DNA of 49,923 nucleotides from a bacterium (GCA_030824575.1 JAVBXL010000040.1:1-49923), one strand, 5' to 3'. Positions 27,110-36,580 are shown, numbered from the stretch's first letter. Notes: a model not told the origin generated them from the letters alone. Made by a program: numbers and translations.

Positions 27110-27676
27110 ATGAACGACCAACGCAGCTCCTCCATGCCCGTCTGGCATGGCACCACCATCATGTCCGTCCGCAAGAATGGAAAGGTCGTCGTCGCTGGCG
27201 ATGGCCAGGTTTCCATGGGCCAGACCGTGATGAAGCCCAACGCCCGCAAGGTCCGCCGCCTGCACGACGGCAGCGTCATCGGCGGCTTCGCCGGGGCCAC
27301 CGCCGACGCCTTCACCCTGTTCGAACGTCTCGAAGCCAAGCTGGAGCGGTTCAACGGCCAGTTGATGCGCGCCGCCGTGGAATTGGCCAAGGACTGGCGC
27401 ACGGACAAATATCTGCGCAATTTAGAAGCGATGATGATCGTCGCGGACAAGGATGTGACACTGATCCTGACCGGCAATGGTGACGTGCTGGAGCCGCTGC
27501 ACGGCGTCGCCGCCATCGGTTCGGGCGGCAATTACGCCCTCGCCGCCGCCCGCGCGCTGATGGAATATGAGGAAGACGCCGAAACCCTGTCCCGCAAGGC
27601 GATGGCCGTCGCGGCCGACATCTGCGTCTACACCAACGACCAGCTGACGATCGAGACGCTGGACAGCGCTTCTTAA
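27110..27676 (+). CDS. hslV: ATP-dependent protease peptidase subunit HslV
   Basis: An approximately 188-residue peptidase subunit of the HslVU (ClpQY) cytoplasmic protease. The mature N-terminal Thr nucleophile is the first Thr of [10 protein letters not shown] (residue 15 from the chosen start), so a short propeptide would be removed. [13 protein letters not shown] and [16 protein letters not shown] are typical. Three in-frame ATGs are possible (27074, 27110, 27134), none with a strong ribosome site, so the exact start is uncertain. It lies upstream of hslU with a palindromic repeat between them. Confidence 0.93.
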   Translation: MNDQRSSSMPVWHGTTIMSVRKNGKVVVAGDGQVSMGQTVMKPNARKVRRLHDGSVIGGFAGATADAFTLFERLEAKLERFNGQLMRAAVELAKDWRTDKYLRNLEAMMIVADKDVTLILTGNGDVLEPLHGVAAIGSGGNYALAAARALMEYEEDAETLSRKAMAVAADICVYTNDQLTIETLDSAS

Positions 27677-27678
27677 AT

Positions 27679-27769
27679 CCCCCTCCCGCTTGCGGGAGGT
27701 GTTAGGGGAGGGCCTGTAAGGGCGCTCCTCGACACGCCCTCCCCCGACCCCTCCCTGAAGGGAGGGGAG
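27679..27769. repeat. CCCCTCCC-family palindromic repeat between hslV and hslU
   Basis: Two hairpins in inverted arrangement: CCTCCCGC-TT-GCGGGAGG (27682-27699) and CCCCTCCC-TGAA-GGGAGGGG (27748-27767), joined by a GGGGAGGGCCTGT / GCCCTCCCCC core. The same architecture recurs at 29091, 42123 and 42733. It lies inside the hslVU transcript, just ahead of the hslU AAGGA ribosome site. Confidence 0.9.
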
Positions 27770-27779
27770 AAGGACTAAA

Positions 27780-29081
27780 ATGAACGACAACCTGACCCCC
27801 AAAGCCATCGTCGCCGCCCTCGACGCGCATATCATCGGCCAGCAGGACGCCAAGCGCGCCGTGGCCGTCGCGCTGCGGAACCGCTGGCGGCGCCAGCACC
27901 TGTCCGCCGATCTGCGTGACGAGGTGACGCCCAAGAACATATTGATGATCGGCCCGACCGGCTGCGGCAAGACCGAGATCAGCCGACGCTTGGCGAAACT
28001 GGCCGACGCCCCCTTCGTCAAGGTCGAAGCCACCAAATTCACCGAGGTCGGCTATGTCGGCCGCGACGTCGAACAGATCATCCGCGACTTGGTCGAGGAA
28101 GCCGTGCGCCTGGAGAAGGACCGCCGCCGCGAAGCCGTGCGCGAAGCCGCCTCCGAAGCCGCCATGGCCCGCCTGCTCGACGCGCTGACCGGCAAGGAGG
28201 CCAGCGAGGCGACCCGGCTGTCCTTCCGCCAGAAGATCGAAAACGACCAGATGAACGAGGTCGAGGTCGAGGTGGAGGTCGCCGACAGCCCCTCCATGCC
28301 GATGGAAATCCCCGGCATGGGCGGCCAGGTCGGCATGATCAACCTGTCCGACATGATGTCCAAGGCGTTCGGCCAGCAGCAGAAGAAGCGCCGCAAGATC
28401 CGCGTCGCCGAAGCCTGGGACAAGCTGGTCGAGGAGGAGCAGGACAAGCGGCTCGACCAGGACGATGTCGCCCGCGTCGCCATCACCAGCGCCGAACAGA
28501 ATGGCATCGTCTTCCTGGATGAGATCGACAAGATCGCGGTCAGCGACGTGCGCGGCGGTTCCGTCAGCCGCGAAGGCGTACAGCGCGACCTGCTACCCCT
28601 GATCGAGGGCACGACGGTTTCGACCAAATATGGCCCGCTCAAGACCGACCATATCCTCTTCATCGCGTCCGGCGCCTTCCACGTCGCCAAGCCCAGCGAC
28701 CTGCTGCCGGAACTTCAGGGGCGCCTGCCGATCCGCGTCGAACTGAAGGCGCTGACCGAGGAAGATTTCGTCGCGATCCTCTCCGACACCAAGGCCAGCC
28801 TGGTGGCGCAATATCGCGCGCTATTGGCGACCGAGGAGGTGACGATCGACCTCACCCCCGACGGCATCCGCGCGGTGGCGAAGATCGCGGCCGACGTGAA
28901 CAGCGAGATCGAGAATATCGGCGCTCGCCGTCTCCAGACGGTGATGGAGAAACTGCTGGAGGATGTCAGCTTCCATGCGGAGGATCGTCGGGGTGAAACC
29001 CTGCTGATCGACGCCGCCTATGTCAGCAAGCAGCTGAGCGAGATCGCGCATGACACGGATCTGAGTAAATATGTGCTTTAA
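27780..29081 (+). CDS. hslU: ATP-dependent protease ATPase subunit HslU
   Basis: A 433-residue AAA+ unfoldase that feeds substrates to HslV. Walker [10 protein letters not shown] (59-67), Walker [13 protein letters not shown], the pore-loop and zinc-free I-domain region, and the C-terminal DLSKYVL tail that docks into HslV are all present. AAGGA sits 5 bases before the ATG. The stop is followed by a repeat that can act as a two-way terminator against proS. Confidence 0.97.
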   Translation: MNDNLTPKAIVAALDAHIIGQQDAKRAVAVALRNRWRRQHLSADLRDEVTPKNILMIGPTGCGKTEISRRLAKLADAPFVKVEATKFTEVGYVGRDVEQIIRDLVEEAVRLEKDRRREAVREAASEAAMARLLDALTGKEASEATRLSFRQKIENDQMNEVEVEVEVADSPSMPMEIPGMGGQVGMINLSDMMSKAFGQQQKKRRKIRVAEAWDKLVEEEQDKRLDQDDVARVAITSAEQNGIVFLDEIDKIAVSDVRGGSVSREGVQRDLLPLIEGTTVSTKYGPLKTDHILFIASGAFHVAKPSDLLPELQGRLPIRVELKALTEEDFVAILSDTKASLVAQYRALLATEEVTIDLTPDGIRAVAKIAADVNSEIENIGARRLQTVMEKLLEDVSFHAEDRRGETLLIDAAYVSKQLSEIAHDTDLSKYVL

Positions 29082-29090
29082 CTTAACTTG

Positions 29091-29186
29091 CTCCCCTCCC
29101 TTCAGGGAGGGGTTGGGGAGAGCATGTAAGAAACAAGGCTAGCTTACAGCCCCTCCCCTGACCCCTCCCGCAAGCGGGAGGGGAGT
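29091..29186. repeat. CCCCTCCC-family repeat at the hslU/proS convergent junction
   Basis: Nested inverted repeat: hairpin CCCCTCCC-TTCA-GGGAGGGG (29093-29112), an internal TGTAAG/CTTACA pair (29125-29130, 29143-29148) and hairpin CCCCTCCCGC-AA-GCGGGAGGGG (29162-29183) followed by AGTTTTA. It fills the whole gap between two convergent genes and probably terminates transcription from hslU. Confidence 0.9.
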
Positions 29187-29187
29187 T

Positions 29188-30714
29188 TTAGTAACTCCGC
29201 CCCACCAGCACCCGCTCTACCGCCACGCCGCCGGTGAAGATGCAAACGCCATCCGCCGCTTCCGCATCTAACGGCACATTGCGCAGCGTCAGCTTCTCAC
29301 CCTTGAGCCACTGAACCACCTTGTCCAGTTCCGCGCCGGTCGGCTTGGCCCACTGGACCAGCGCCCAGCCCGGCTTGGCGCTGGCGTTGAAATAGGCCTT
29401 CAGCGCATCGAGATCGCCGATCGAGCGATCGATGCTGCTATCCAGACGCGCCTTGGCATCCGCGAACAGCGACGCCTGGATATCCTCCAGCATCGCAGTC
29501 GCACCAGTCACGAAATCGCCCTTCGCGACGATCTGGCTGTCGAGCTTGCCATCTTCGCGATACAGGCGATCGCGGCGAATGACCGACACATTGCCGCCCG
29601 CGACATCGCGGCCGCCCACTTCGATCACGATCGGCGCGCCCTTCTTGACCCAGCCCCAGCGCTTGGTCGCCGCCTTCGCCGGGCGCTTGTCCAGCAGCGC
29701 GCGCACGGGTTCGCGGAACACGTCCAGCCCGTTCAACTGCGTCACCAAGTCGGTGCAATAATCGACGATGGCGGCATCCTCGTCATTGTCGCGCAGCATC
29801 GGCACGACGACGATCTGATAGGGCGCGACACGCGGCGGCACGCGCAGGCCATCATCGTCGCCATGGACCATGATCAGGCCGCCGATCATCCGGGTGGACA
29901 TGCCCCAACTGGTCGTCTGCGCCAGTTCCTGTTGCCCTTCGGCATTTTGGAACTTGATATTCTGCGCCTGGCTGAATGTCGTGCCCAGGAAATGCGAGGT
30001 GCCCGCCTGCAATGCCTTGCCGTCCTGCATGATCGCTTCGATCGAATAGGTGGCGACTGCGCCGGGGAAGCGTTCATTCTCCGGCTTTTCGCCAGCGACC
30101 ACCGGCATGGCGACACAATCTTCCGCAAAGCTGCGATAGACCTCCAGCATCTTCATCGTTTCTTCCATCGCCTCATCGACGGTAGCGTGCGCGGTATGGC
30201 CTTCCTGCCAGAGAAATTCGGTGGTGCGCAGGAACATGCGGGTGCGCATTTCCCAGCGCACGACATTGGCCCACTGGTTGATCAGAACCGGCAGGTCGCG
30301 CCAACTCTGCACCCAGCGACTGAACGCCGCGCCAATCACGGTTTCCGATGTCGGCCGCACCACAAGCGGCTCTTCCAGCTTCGCGTCGGGATCGGGCACC
30401 AGCTTGCCGTCTTTCTGGATCAGCCGGTGATGGGTGACGACCGCCATTTCCTTGGCGAAGCCGTCGACATGCTCGGCTTCCTTCTCGAAATAGGAGAGCG
30501 GGATGAACAGCGGGAAATAGCAATTTTCATGCCCCGTCGCCTTGATCCGCGCGTCGAGCAGCGCCTGGATGCGTTCCCATATACCATAGCCCCAGGGACG
30601 GATGACCATGCAACCGCGCACGCCGCTTTCCTCGGCCAGGTCGGCCTCCGAAATGACGGCCTGATACCAGGCGGAAAAATCCTGCGCGCGGGTGACGGAA
30701 AGGGCGTGTTTCAC
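29188..30714 (-). CDS. proS: Prolyl-tRNA synthetase, archaeal/eukaryotic-like (type 3) form
   Basis: A 508-residue class II synthetase that charges tRNA-Pro. The N-terminus (DFSAWYQAVISEADLAEES), the conserved VRGCMVIRPWGYGIWERIQ block, the active-site RPTSETVIGAAFSRWV and the C-terminal tyrosine ending (VLVGRSY) are marks of the type 3 form also found in archaea, eukaryotes and some bacteria. It lacks the roughly 180-residue editing insertion of the E. coli enzyme, so Ala-tRNA-Pro clearance, if any, must come from a separate protein. Its first codons are well conserved, so the start is secure. Confidence 0.95.
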   Translation of the reverse strand: MKHALSVTRAQDFSAWYQAVISEADLAEESGVRGCMVIRPWGYGIWERIQALLDARIKATGHENCYFPLFIPLSYFEKEAEHVDGFAKEMAVVTHHRLIQKDGKLVPDPDAKLEEPLVVRPTSETVIGAAFSRWVQSWRDLPVLINQWANVVRWEMRTRMFLRTTEFLWQEGHTAHATVDEAMEETMKMLEVYRSFAEDCVAMPVVAGEKPENERFPGAVATYSIEAIMQDGKALQAGTSHFLGTTFSQAQNIKFQNAEGQQELAQTTSWGMSTRMIGGLIMVHGDDDGLRVPPRVAPYQIVVVPMLRDNDEDAAIVDYCTDLVTQLNGLDVFREPVRALLDKRPAKAATKRWGWVKKGAPIVIEVGGRDVAGGNVSVIRRDRLYREDGKLDSQIVAKGDFVTGATAMLEDIQASLFADAKARLDSSIDRSIGDLDALKAYFNASAKPGWALVQWAKPTGAELDKVVQWLKGEKLTLRNVPLDAEAADGVCIFTGGVAVERVLVGRSY

Positions 30715-30836
30715 GGGATCGAACCTTGGCTAAGTCGGGAAGAAAGAAAGGCGCGCCATAGGCCAGAGCCGCCATGCCTGTCGACCCCTGATGCCGAAGC
30801 AACAGGTCGCTTAGAGAAGGATGGATTTACTTTAAC

Positions 30837-30933
30837 CCGTTCGTTTCGAGCGAAGCCTGTCCTGAGCCTGCCGAAGGGTCATGAAGCAGTTAGCGCCATG
30901 CCCACGTTTCTCGACTTCGCGCGAAACGAACGG
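30837..30933. repeat. CCGTTCG-family inverted repeat element
   Basis: A 19-base arm (CCGTTCGTTTCGAGCGAAG, 30837-30855) is repeated inverted at 30915-30933 with one mismatch. Inside are CCTGTCCTGAGCCTGCCGAAGG-like hairpin segments. The element lies between proS and the small gene at 30966. A related copy is at 38624 and fragments are near 48921. Confidence 0.85.
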
Positions 30934-30965
30934 AACAAGGTGGATCGACCTAACGTCGTCAGGCC

Positions 30966-31307
30966 CTAGTCGGCCGCGCCCATCTCTTCCAGCCAGGCCT
31001 TAGCCTGCTTGGGTTCGCCCACCGCATCGGCAGCCGCCGGACCGCGCGCCGCCATGAAACGCTGGTGCAGCGCAAACGGCTCCAGCCCAAGCGTATCGCG
31101 CATCCCGTCAATCTCGCTCGCCAGATCATCCAGCGCCGCGATGACGGGCGCGATACGGGCGCGCGCGACCTTGTCTTTCTGATGGTCGAACAGGCCCCAT
31201 TGCCCGCCCGCCGCCACGCGCAGCGCCGCGATCAACGCCTCGCGATACTCCGCCTCCACCTCTTCCCGGCGGACGTCGAGCCGCTCCAGACGATCCGCCT
31301 TCGCCAT
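30966..31307 (-). CDS. Conserved helical protein of unknown function downstream of phaR
   Basis: A 113-residue soluble protein, highly charged and apparently all-helical (MAKADRLERLDVRREEVEAE at the N-terminus); not recognised. It starts only 3 bases after the phaR stop, so it is almost certainly co-transcribed with phaR. No cysteines, signal peptide or membrane segment. A link to PHA granules or acyl-CoA metabolism would rest on position alone. Confidence 0.7.
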   Translation of the reverse strand: MAKADRLERLDVRREEVEAEYREALIAALRVAAGGQWGLFDHQKDKVARARIAPVIAALDDLASEIDGMRDTLGLEPFALHQRFMAARGPAAADAVGEPKQAKAWLEEMGAAD

Positions 31308-31310
31308 GCG

Positions 31311-31925
31311 TTAGGTCAGCTTGTCGATCTTGGCGTTGAGCGCCGCAAGTTGCGCCTTCAGGTCGCTGATCTCATCGTCCTTGCTGCCGTCGGTCGCTGC
31401 GGCTGCGGCTGGCGGCGTCATGCCGGGGATGCCCGGCATCCCAGGGATAACTGGCATACCCGGCATACCTGGCACGCCATTGCCGAAGGCGCTGGCCGCC
31501 GCCTCGAACATTTGCAGGTTGCGCTTGGCGATGTCGGCCAGCGGACCACCGCCGAACGCGCCCTTCATCGCTTCCTGAAACTGCTGCTGGTTCTTGCGGA
31601 ATGCGTCCATCGACGCCTCCAGATATTGCGGCACCATCGATTGCATCGAATCGCCGTACATGGAAATCAACTGACGCAGGAAATTGACCGGCAGCATGTT
31701 CTTCCCGCGCTGTTCTTCTTCCATGATGATCTGGGTCAGGACATTATGGGTGATGTCCTCGCCGCTCTTGGCGTCGACCACGGTGAACTCGCGCCCCTCG
31801 CGCGTCATCTGCGACAAAAGGTCCAGCGTGATGTAACTCGAAGTTTCGGTATTATAGAGCCGCCGATTGGCGTACTTCTTGATAATGACCGGCTCCGATT
31901 CATTAGCGGTCTTAGATTTGGCCAT
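31311..31925 (-). CDS. phaR: Polyhydroxyalkanoate synthesis repressor PhaR
   Basis: A 204-residue DNA-binding repressor that senses PHA granules and controls granule (phasin) genes. The N-terminal PHB accumulation regulatory domain is clear (IIKKYANRRLYNTETSSYIT, then DAKSGEDITHNVLTQIIMEEE in two segments). A Gly-Met-Pro-rich linker (GVPGMPGMPVIPGMPGIPGM) and a short coiled coil (ISDLKAQLAALNAKIDKL) end the protein. GGGAGAGGAATCC precedes the ATG at 31925. The ATG overlaps by two bases, head to head, with the proposed start of the PhaC-like gene on the other strand. Confidence 0.93.
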   Translation of the reverse strand: MAKSKTANESEPVIIKKYANRRLYNTETSSYITLDLLSQMTREGREFTVVDAKSGEDITHNVLTQIIMEEEQRGKNMLPVNFLRQLISMYGDSMQSMVPQYLEASMDAFRKNQQQFQEAMKGAFGGGPLADIAKRNLQMFEAAASAFGNGVPGMPGMPVIPGMPGIPGMTPPAAAAATDGSKDDEISDLKAQLAALNAKIDKLT

Positions 31926-33012
31926 GGATTCCTCTCCCATACCTGAACATCTCGCACTAGCACAGGGCGATGCCGCACCGCAACATGGGCCGCGACCTTT
32001 ACCCCTTTTTCTCAATATTTTATGGCGCGAAACGGAGGGCGATCGCGAACTTCGCCGCCGCGCCTTCATAGGGCTGCGCAAATATCAGGATGCAGTCCGT
32101 CCCCCCGCCCCGCCGCCCGCGCATTGCGTTGCCACCGCCGGCTCTGCACGGCTGCTGCAACATGGTGCCGAAAACGGCCGTTCCCCGGTGGTTTTCATCC
32201 CCTCGCTGATCAATCCGCCGCGCGTGCTGGACCTGTCGGAAAGCCGATCTTTGCTGCGCCACATGGCCGCAGCAGGGCATGACGCGCATCTGGTCGATTG
32301 GGGCGCGCCCGGCCCGCAGGATGCGGCGCTCGGCCTCGATCGCCATGTCACCGATCGGCTGCTCCCGCTGCTCGCCGCCCTGCCCCGCCCGCCGATCCTG
32401 GTCGGCTATTGCCTGGGCGGCAGCCTGGCCCTCGGCGCAGCAACCATGGCCGCCTTTCCCGCCGTCGCGACAATCGCCGCGCCCTGGCGCTTCGACGCCT
32501 TCCCCGCCGCCGATCTGCAACTGATCGGGGGGCTGTGGAACGGCGCGCGGGCCATGAGCGAGCAGATCGGCTATGTGCCCATGGAGGTGCTGCAATCGGG
32601 CTTCTGGGCGATGGACCCGGCCCGCACCATCCGCAAATATGCCGCCTTCGCCGACATGGAAGCGGGGTCGGATGCCGAACGCGCCTTCCTGGCAGTGGAG
32701 GATTGGGCCAATGGCGGCGCGCCGCTCACCTATGCTGCGGGACGCGACCTGTTCGATCATTTCTACGCCGGCAATGTCAGCGGCCGGGGCCAATGGCGCA
32801 TCGATGGCCGCATAGTGGACGCTGCCGCGATCGACTGTCCCACTCTGTCGATCGTATCGACCAGCGACCGCATCGTGCCCGCCGCTGCCGGCCCTCGCTT
32901 GCGCGAAGAACGCAGCCTTTCGCTCGGCCATGTCGGCATGGTCGTGGGTGGCCGCGCCCGCGAAACGCTGTGGGAACCGCTGTCCCACTGGCTTTCCAGC
33001 CAGGGCGGTTGA
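31924..33012 (+). CDS. PhaC-like alpha/beta hydrolase (poly-hydroxyalkanoate synthase family)
   Basis: An approximately 362-residue protein with the PHA-synthase style lipase box GYCLGGSL (nucleophile Cys, not Ser), the Asp in STSDRIVP and the His in [10 protein letters not shown], so the Cys-Asp-His triad is complete. It is far shorter than class I PhaC (about 580-600) and close to class III PhaC (about 355), which needs a PhaE partner not seen here. The start is uncertain: ATG 31924 overlaps the phaR start codon, has no ribosome site, and the frame stays open to 31867. Position between phaR and a thiolase supports a PHA role. It could also be a hydrolase/depolymerase of that family. Confidence 0.8.
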   Translation: MDSSPIPEHLALAQGDAAPQHGPRPLPLFLNILWRETEGDRELRRRAFIGLRKYQDAVRPPAPPPAHCVATAGSARLLQHGAENGRSPVVFIPSLINPPRVLDLSESRSLLRHMAAAGHDAHLVDWGAPGPQDAALGLDRHVTDRLLPLLAALPRPPILVGYCLGGSLALGAATMAAFPAVATIAAPWRFDAFPAADLQLIGGLWNGARAMSEQIGYVPMEVLQSGFWAMDPARTIRKYAAFADMEAGSDAERAFLAVEDWANGGAPLTYAAGRDLFDHFYAGNVSGRGQWRIDGRIVDAAAIDCPTLSIVSTSDRIVPAAAGPRLREERSLSLGHVGMVVGGRARETLWEPLSHWLSSQGG

Positions 33013-33059
33013 TGCTATTGCGCCTGCGAAAACAACCACTGGAATCGAGGATCAGGCCT

Positions 33060-34232
33060 TTGTCAGACATCGTCATTACCGCCGCAAAGCGCACCGCTGT
33101 CGGCAGCTTCATGGGCGCCTTCGGCTCGACCCCCGCGCATGAACTGGGCCGTCAGGCGATCATCGCCGCGCTCGCGCAGGCCGGCGTCGCGCCCGATGAA
33201 GTGGACGAAGTGATCCTCGGCCAGGTCTTGTCCGCCGGCCAGGGGCAGAACCCCGCGCGTCAGGCCGCCGTCAACGCCGGCATCCCGGTCGAACGCACCG
33301 CCATCGGCCTTAACCAGCTCTGCGGTTCTGGCCTGCGCGCAGTCGCCCTTGCGGCGCAGGCGATCCGCGCCGGCGACGCCAACATCATGGTCGCGGGTGG
33401 CCAAGAAAGCATGTCGCTCGCTCCCCATGCGCAATATCTGCGCGCCGGCAGCAAGATGGGCAATGTCAGCCTGATCGACACGATGATCCATGACGGCCTG
33501 ACCGACGCCTTCAACAATTATCATATGGGCATCACCGCCGAAAATCTGGCGGAAAAATATCAGATCAGCCGCGAAGCGCAGGACATCTTCGCCGTCGCCA
33601 GCCAGAACAAGGCCGAAGCCGCGCGCGCATCGGGCCGCTTCGCCGACGAAATCGTGCCGGTCACGATCAAGGGGCGCAAGGGCGACACCATCGTCGATGC
33701 CGACGAATATATCCGCGCCGGTGCCACCATCGAAGCGATGGAAAAGCTGAAACCCGCCTTCAAGAAGGACGGCACCGTCACCGCCGCCAATGCAAGCGGC
33801 CTGAATGACGGCGCTGCCGCGCTGGTGCTGATGACGGCCGATGCCGCCGCAAAGCGCGGCGCGACGATCCTTGGCCGTATCGCGGGCTTTGCGACCTGCG
33901 GCGTCGATCCCTCGATCATGGGCATCGGCCCGGCCCCGGCCAGCCGCAAGGCGCTGGAAAAGGCCGGCTGGTCGATCGCCGACCTCGACCTGATCGAGGC
34001 CAATGAAGCCTTCGCGGCGCAAGCATTGTCAGTCGGCCAGGAACTGGGCTGGGATGCGTCGAAGGTCAACGTCAATGGCGGCGCGATCGCCATCGGCCAT
34101 CCGATCGGCGCGTCGGGCGCGCGCGTGCTGACCACTTTGCTCTACGAAATGGCCAAGCGCGACGCCAAGAAGGGCCTTGCGACCCTGTGCATCGGCGGCG
34201 GCATGGGCGTCGCCATGTGCATCGAACGCTGA
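33060..34232 (+). CDS. phaA: Acetyl-CoA acetyltransferase (beta-ketothiolase)
   Basis: A 390-residue thiolase that condenses two acetyl-CoA to acetoacetyl-CoA (PHA synthesis) or runs in reverse. Catalytic Cys88 lies in [12 protein letters not shown], the His in [17 protein letters not shown] and the second Cys in CIGGGMG. The frame is open far upstream (to 32298), but TTG at 33060 with GAGGA 8 bases ahead gives the universal start (M)[17 protein letters not shown] 33012, overlapping the previous stop as TGATG, would add 16 unusual residues. The phaA name is supported by the phaR and phaC-like neighbours; atoB is the alternative name. Confidence 0.92.
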   Translation: MSDIVITAAKRTAVGSFMGAFGSTPAHELGRQAIIAALAQAGVAPDEVDEVILGQVLSAGQGQNPARQAAVNAGIPVERTAIGLNQLCGSGLRAVALAAQAIRAGDANIMVAGGQESMSLAPHAQYLRAGSKMGNVSLIDTMIHDGLTDAFNNYHMGITAENLAEKYQISREAQDIFAVASQNKAEAARASGRFADEIVPVTIKGRKGDTIVDADEYIRAGATIEAMEKLKPAFKKDGTVTAANASGLNDGAAALVLMTADAAAKRGATILGRIAGFATCGVDPSIMGIGPAPASRKALEKAGWSIADLDLIEANEAFAAQALSVGQELGWDASKVNVNGGAIAIGHPIGASGARVLTTLLYEMAKRDAKKGLATLCIGGGMGVAMCIER

Positions 34233-34246
34233 TCGCCTGACTTGCC

Positions 34247-34283
34247 AAAAGGCCGTCGCTCCCACCGGAGCGGCGGCCTTTTT
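34247..34283. terminator. Two-way rho-independent terminator after phaA
   Basis: AAAAGGCCGTCGCTCC (34247-34262), loop CACC, then GGAGCGGCGGCCTTTTT: a 16-bp stem with one G-T pair flanked by A and T runs, so it can work from both sides. It separates convergent phaA and the DUF2256 gene. Confidence 0.93.
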
Positions 34284-34287
34284 CGCG

Positions 34288-34437
34288 TCAGCCCTTCTTG
34301 GCCCCGGCCCGGCATCGGTCGGAACAATAGAGGACATTGTCCCAGTCCCGTTCCCACTTCTTGCGCCAGGCAAAGGGACGCTGGCACGTCGGGCAGGTCT
34401 TGGTCGGCAGATTCCGTTTGGCGACCCCGTTTGGCAT
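34288..34437 (-). CDS. DUF2256 zinc-ribbon-like small protein
   Basis: A 49-residue protein with two cysteine pairs, TCPTCQRPF and YCSDRCRAG, around the conserved [14 protein letters not shown]. This is the full DUF2256 pattern, probably binding one zinc. The frame is open upstream to 34539, inside the MFS gene, but the ATG at 34437 gives the family's normal short protein. It begins 14 bases after the MFS stop, so it is likely co-transcribed. Function unknown. Confidence 0.88.
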   Translation of the reverse strand: MPNGVAKRNLPTKTCPTCQRPFAWRKKWERDWDNVLYCSDRCRAGAKKG

Positions 34438-34451
34438 ATGGTCAAATCCCT

Positions 34452-36041
34452 TCAGGCGTCGAGCGATCGATCCTTCGTCTCGGGCAAAGCAACCAGGCAA
34501 GTGACCAGCGCCAGCGCCACGATCGCCAGCGTATACCACAGCCCGGCATAGGGATTGCCCGTCCGCGCGACGATATACTGGCTGACCAGCGGCAGGAACC
34601 CGCCGAAATAGCCGGTCCCGATATGATAGGGGATCGACAGCGAGCTATAGCGGATGCGCGCCGGGAAATATTCCGACAATAACGCCGCCACCGGCCCATA
34701 GGTCGCGCCCGACAACGTCCACAGCAGCAGCAGCGCGGCGAACACCAGCATCGCGCGCGGCCAATCCGGCGTCACCGCGCCGAAATCATACCCGCGCGCG
34801 CCCAGCGCCGCGTCCAGCCCTTTCGCGCTCAGATCGCCCACCGCCACGCCGCCGATCGCCACAGCCGGCGTCGCGCCGTCTCGCTTGTCATAGGGAATGC
34901 CGCGCTTGGAAAAATGGTCGAGCAGCTTGCCGCACGCGGTCGGCTGTACCTTGGCGAAGGGATCGAACCGGCAATCGGGACCGCTCACCACCACCGGCGC
35001 GCGCTGCGCCGCCTGCGTCAGCGCCGGGTTCGCGGTCGCGCCCATGAATTGATAGAGCGGCAGCGCCAGCAGCAGCACCAGCGCATAGCCGATCACGATT
35101 GGCTTCTTCCGCCCGATCCGGTCGGACAGCCAACCGAAAAAGATGAACGCGCCCATGCCGATGAAGGCGCTGCCCCCGACCAGCAATTGCGCCACGCCCC
35201 CCGCCACATGCAGGCCGTTTTGCAGGAAATAGAGCGCTTGGAACATCACCGTATAGGCGATGACGGTAAAGCCCGCCGCGATGCCGATCATCGCGACGAA
35301 CATCCGCTTCTTGTTGCCCGGCGCGGTGAAGGCCTCCTTGATCGGATTCTTCGCCTGCGCGCCCGCTTTCTTCATCGCCAGGAACACCGGGCTTTCGCGC
35401 AGCATCAACCGCATCCACAGCGAAATCGCTAGCAGCGCCAACGACAGGATGAAGGGGATACGCCATCCCCAGTCATCCCATACCGCCTTGCCCACGATCG
35501 CCTGCGTCCCCACCACGACAATCAGCGACAGGATGAACCCGCCGATCACGCCCGCCTGGATGAAACTGGTGTAAAAGCCGCGCTTGCCCGGTGGCGCATG
35601 TTCCGCGACATAGATCGCCGCCCCGCCATATTCGCCGCCCAGCGCCAGCCCCTGCGCGATCCGCAGGCCGATCAGGATGATCGGTGCGGCTATCCCGATG
35701 CTGGCGGCGGACGGCGTCAAGCCGACCCCCGCGGTCGCCAGGCCCATCAGGACGATGGTCGCCAGAAACGTATATTTGCGGCCCAGTCGATCGCCCAGAT
35801 AGCCGAACAGCACCGCCCCGATCGGCCGGAACGCAAAACCGATGGCGAACCCCGCCAGCGTATAGAGCAGTTCGACAGTCGGATTGTCGGTGGGAAAAAA
35901 GGTCCGCCCGATGATCGGCGCCAGCACCCCATAAATATAGAAATCATACCATTCGAACACGGTGCCCAGCGCCGAAGCCGTGATGACCAGCCGGTCCCGC
36001 TTGGCATCCATCACATAATCGCTACCGACCGCTTCCGTCAT
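34452..36041 (-). CDS. MFS transporter, metabolite:H+ symporter (MHS) family
   Basis: A 529-residue inner-membrane carrier with 12 predicted helices. MHS features are [10 protein letters not shown] in TM1, [14 protein letters not shown] between TM2 and TM3, and [24 protein letters not shown] in two overlapping segments. Compared with the usual 430-450 residues it has an extra non-membrane segment of about 70-80 residues in the second half, with two Cys ([15 protein letters not shown]) that may be disulfide-bonded in the periplasm. Relatives carry proline/betaine, alpha-ketoglutarate or shikimate; the substrate here cannot be named. Start 36041 has an AGGGGG ahead. Confidence 0.88.
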   Translation of the reverse strand: MTEAVGSDYVMDAKRDRLVITASALGTVFEWYDFYIYGVLAPIIGRTFFPTDNPTVELLYTLAGFAIGFAFRPIGAVLFGYLGDRLGRKYTFLATIVLMGLATAGVGLTPSAASIGIAAPIILIGLRIAQGLALGGEYGGAAIYVAEHAPPGKRGFYTSFIQAGVIGGFILSLIVVVGTQAIVGKAVWDDWGWRIPFILSLALLAISLWMRLMLRESPVFLAMKKAGAQAKNPIKEAFTAPGNKKRMFVAMIGIAAGFTVIAYTVMFQALYFLQNGLHVAGGVAQLLVGGSAFIGMGAFIFFGWLSDRIGRKKPIVIGYALVLLLALPLYQFMGATANPALTQAAQRAPVVVSGPDCRFDPFAKVQPTACGKLLDHFSKRGIPYDKRDGATPAVAIGGVAVGDLSAKGLDAALGARGYDFGAVTPDWPRAMLVFAALLLLWTLSGATYGPVAALLSEYFPARIRYSSLSIPYHIGTGYFGGFLPLVSQYIVARTGNPYAGLWYTLAIVALALVTCLVALPETKDRSLDA

Positions 36042-36122
36042 CCTACCCCCTAAAGACCCGTTGGCGTTGCTTATGGAGAAGAGACTATCCGTCCGACAAG
36101 CGCATGATGCACGGTGCAGGCA

Positions 36123-36494
36123 TTAAAACAGCCGCGCTCCGTTCGGCACCGGCCTGTCCGGCGCGAACAGCATTACCGCGCCTTGTGCATCGGCAAAGCC
36201 CAGCGTCAGCACCTCCGACATGAACTTGCCGATCTGGCGCGGCGGGAAATTCACCACGGCGGCGACCTGCCGACCCGGCAAATCCTCCAGCGCATGATTC
36301 TCGGTGATCTGCGCGCTGGACCGTTTCTGGCCGATCGCCGGACCGAAATCGATCAGCAGCTTATAGGCCGGCTTTCGCGCCTCCGGGTAAGGCTCCGCCG
36401 AAACGATCGTGCCGACCCGGATGTCAACCTTCAGAAAATCGTCGAAGCTGATGGTTTCGGCTGCGGCCGAAGCGGGATCATGGGTCAAGTGCAC
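36123..36494 (-). CDS. csaA: tRNA-binding / chaperone-like protein CsaA
   Basis: An approximately 123-residue OB-fold protein of the tRNA-binding domain family (FDDFLKVDIRVGTIVSAEPY; PAYKLLIDFG; QITENHALEDLPGRQVAAVV). CsaA proteins bind tRNA and were described as export-related chaperones in Bacillus. GTG at 36494 is proposed as the start, giving MHLTHDPASAAAETISF. An ATG at 36548 would place the N-terminus inside an inverted repeat and is unlikely. It lies downstream of pccA with a palindromic repeat between. Confidence 0.85.
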   Translation of the reverse strand: MHLTHDPASAAAETISFDDFLKVDIRVGTIVSAEPYPEARKPAYKLLIDFGPAIGQKRSSAQITENHALEDLPGRQVAAVVNFPPRQIGKFMSEVLTLGFADAQGAVMLFAPDRPVPNGARLF

Positions 36495-36518
36495 GACCAC
36501 TACATAACAGAGCCACGT

Positions 36519-36580
36519 TTTCCCGCGAAGGCGGGAATCCCGTTCCACCGTCTGAACCGGATTCCCGCCTTCGCGGGAAA
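36519..36580. repeat. Perfect 22-bp inverted repeat between pccA and csaA
   Basis: The arm at 36519-36540 (TTTCCCGCGAAGG then CGGGAATCC) is repeated perfectly inverted at 36559-36580 around an 18-base spacer. Each arm can also fold on itself (TCCCGC-GAAG-GCGGGA). Repeats of this type are widespread in proteobacteria. It lies 10 bases past the pccA stop and may end or protect that mRNA. Confidence 0.92.

Noticed and set aside
32298..34232. Apparent 644-residue thiolase fusion
   Set aside because: The extra 254 codons overlap the PhaC-like gene in another frame. Thiolase homology and a ribosome site place the start at TTG 33060.
36495..36548. csaA start at the upstream ATG
   Set aside because: The first residues would be encoded by the interspersed inverted repeat, and no ribosome site is present.
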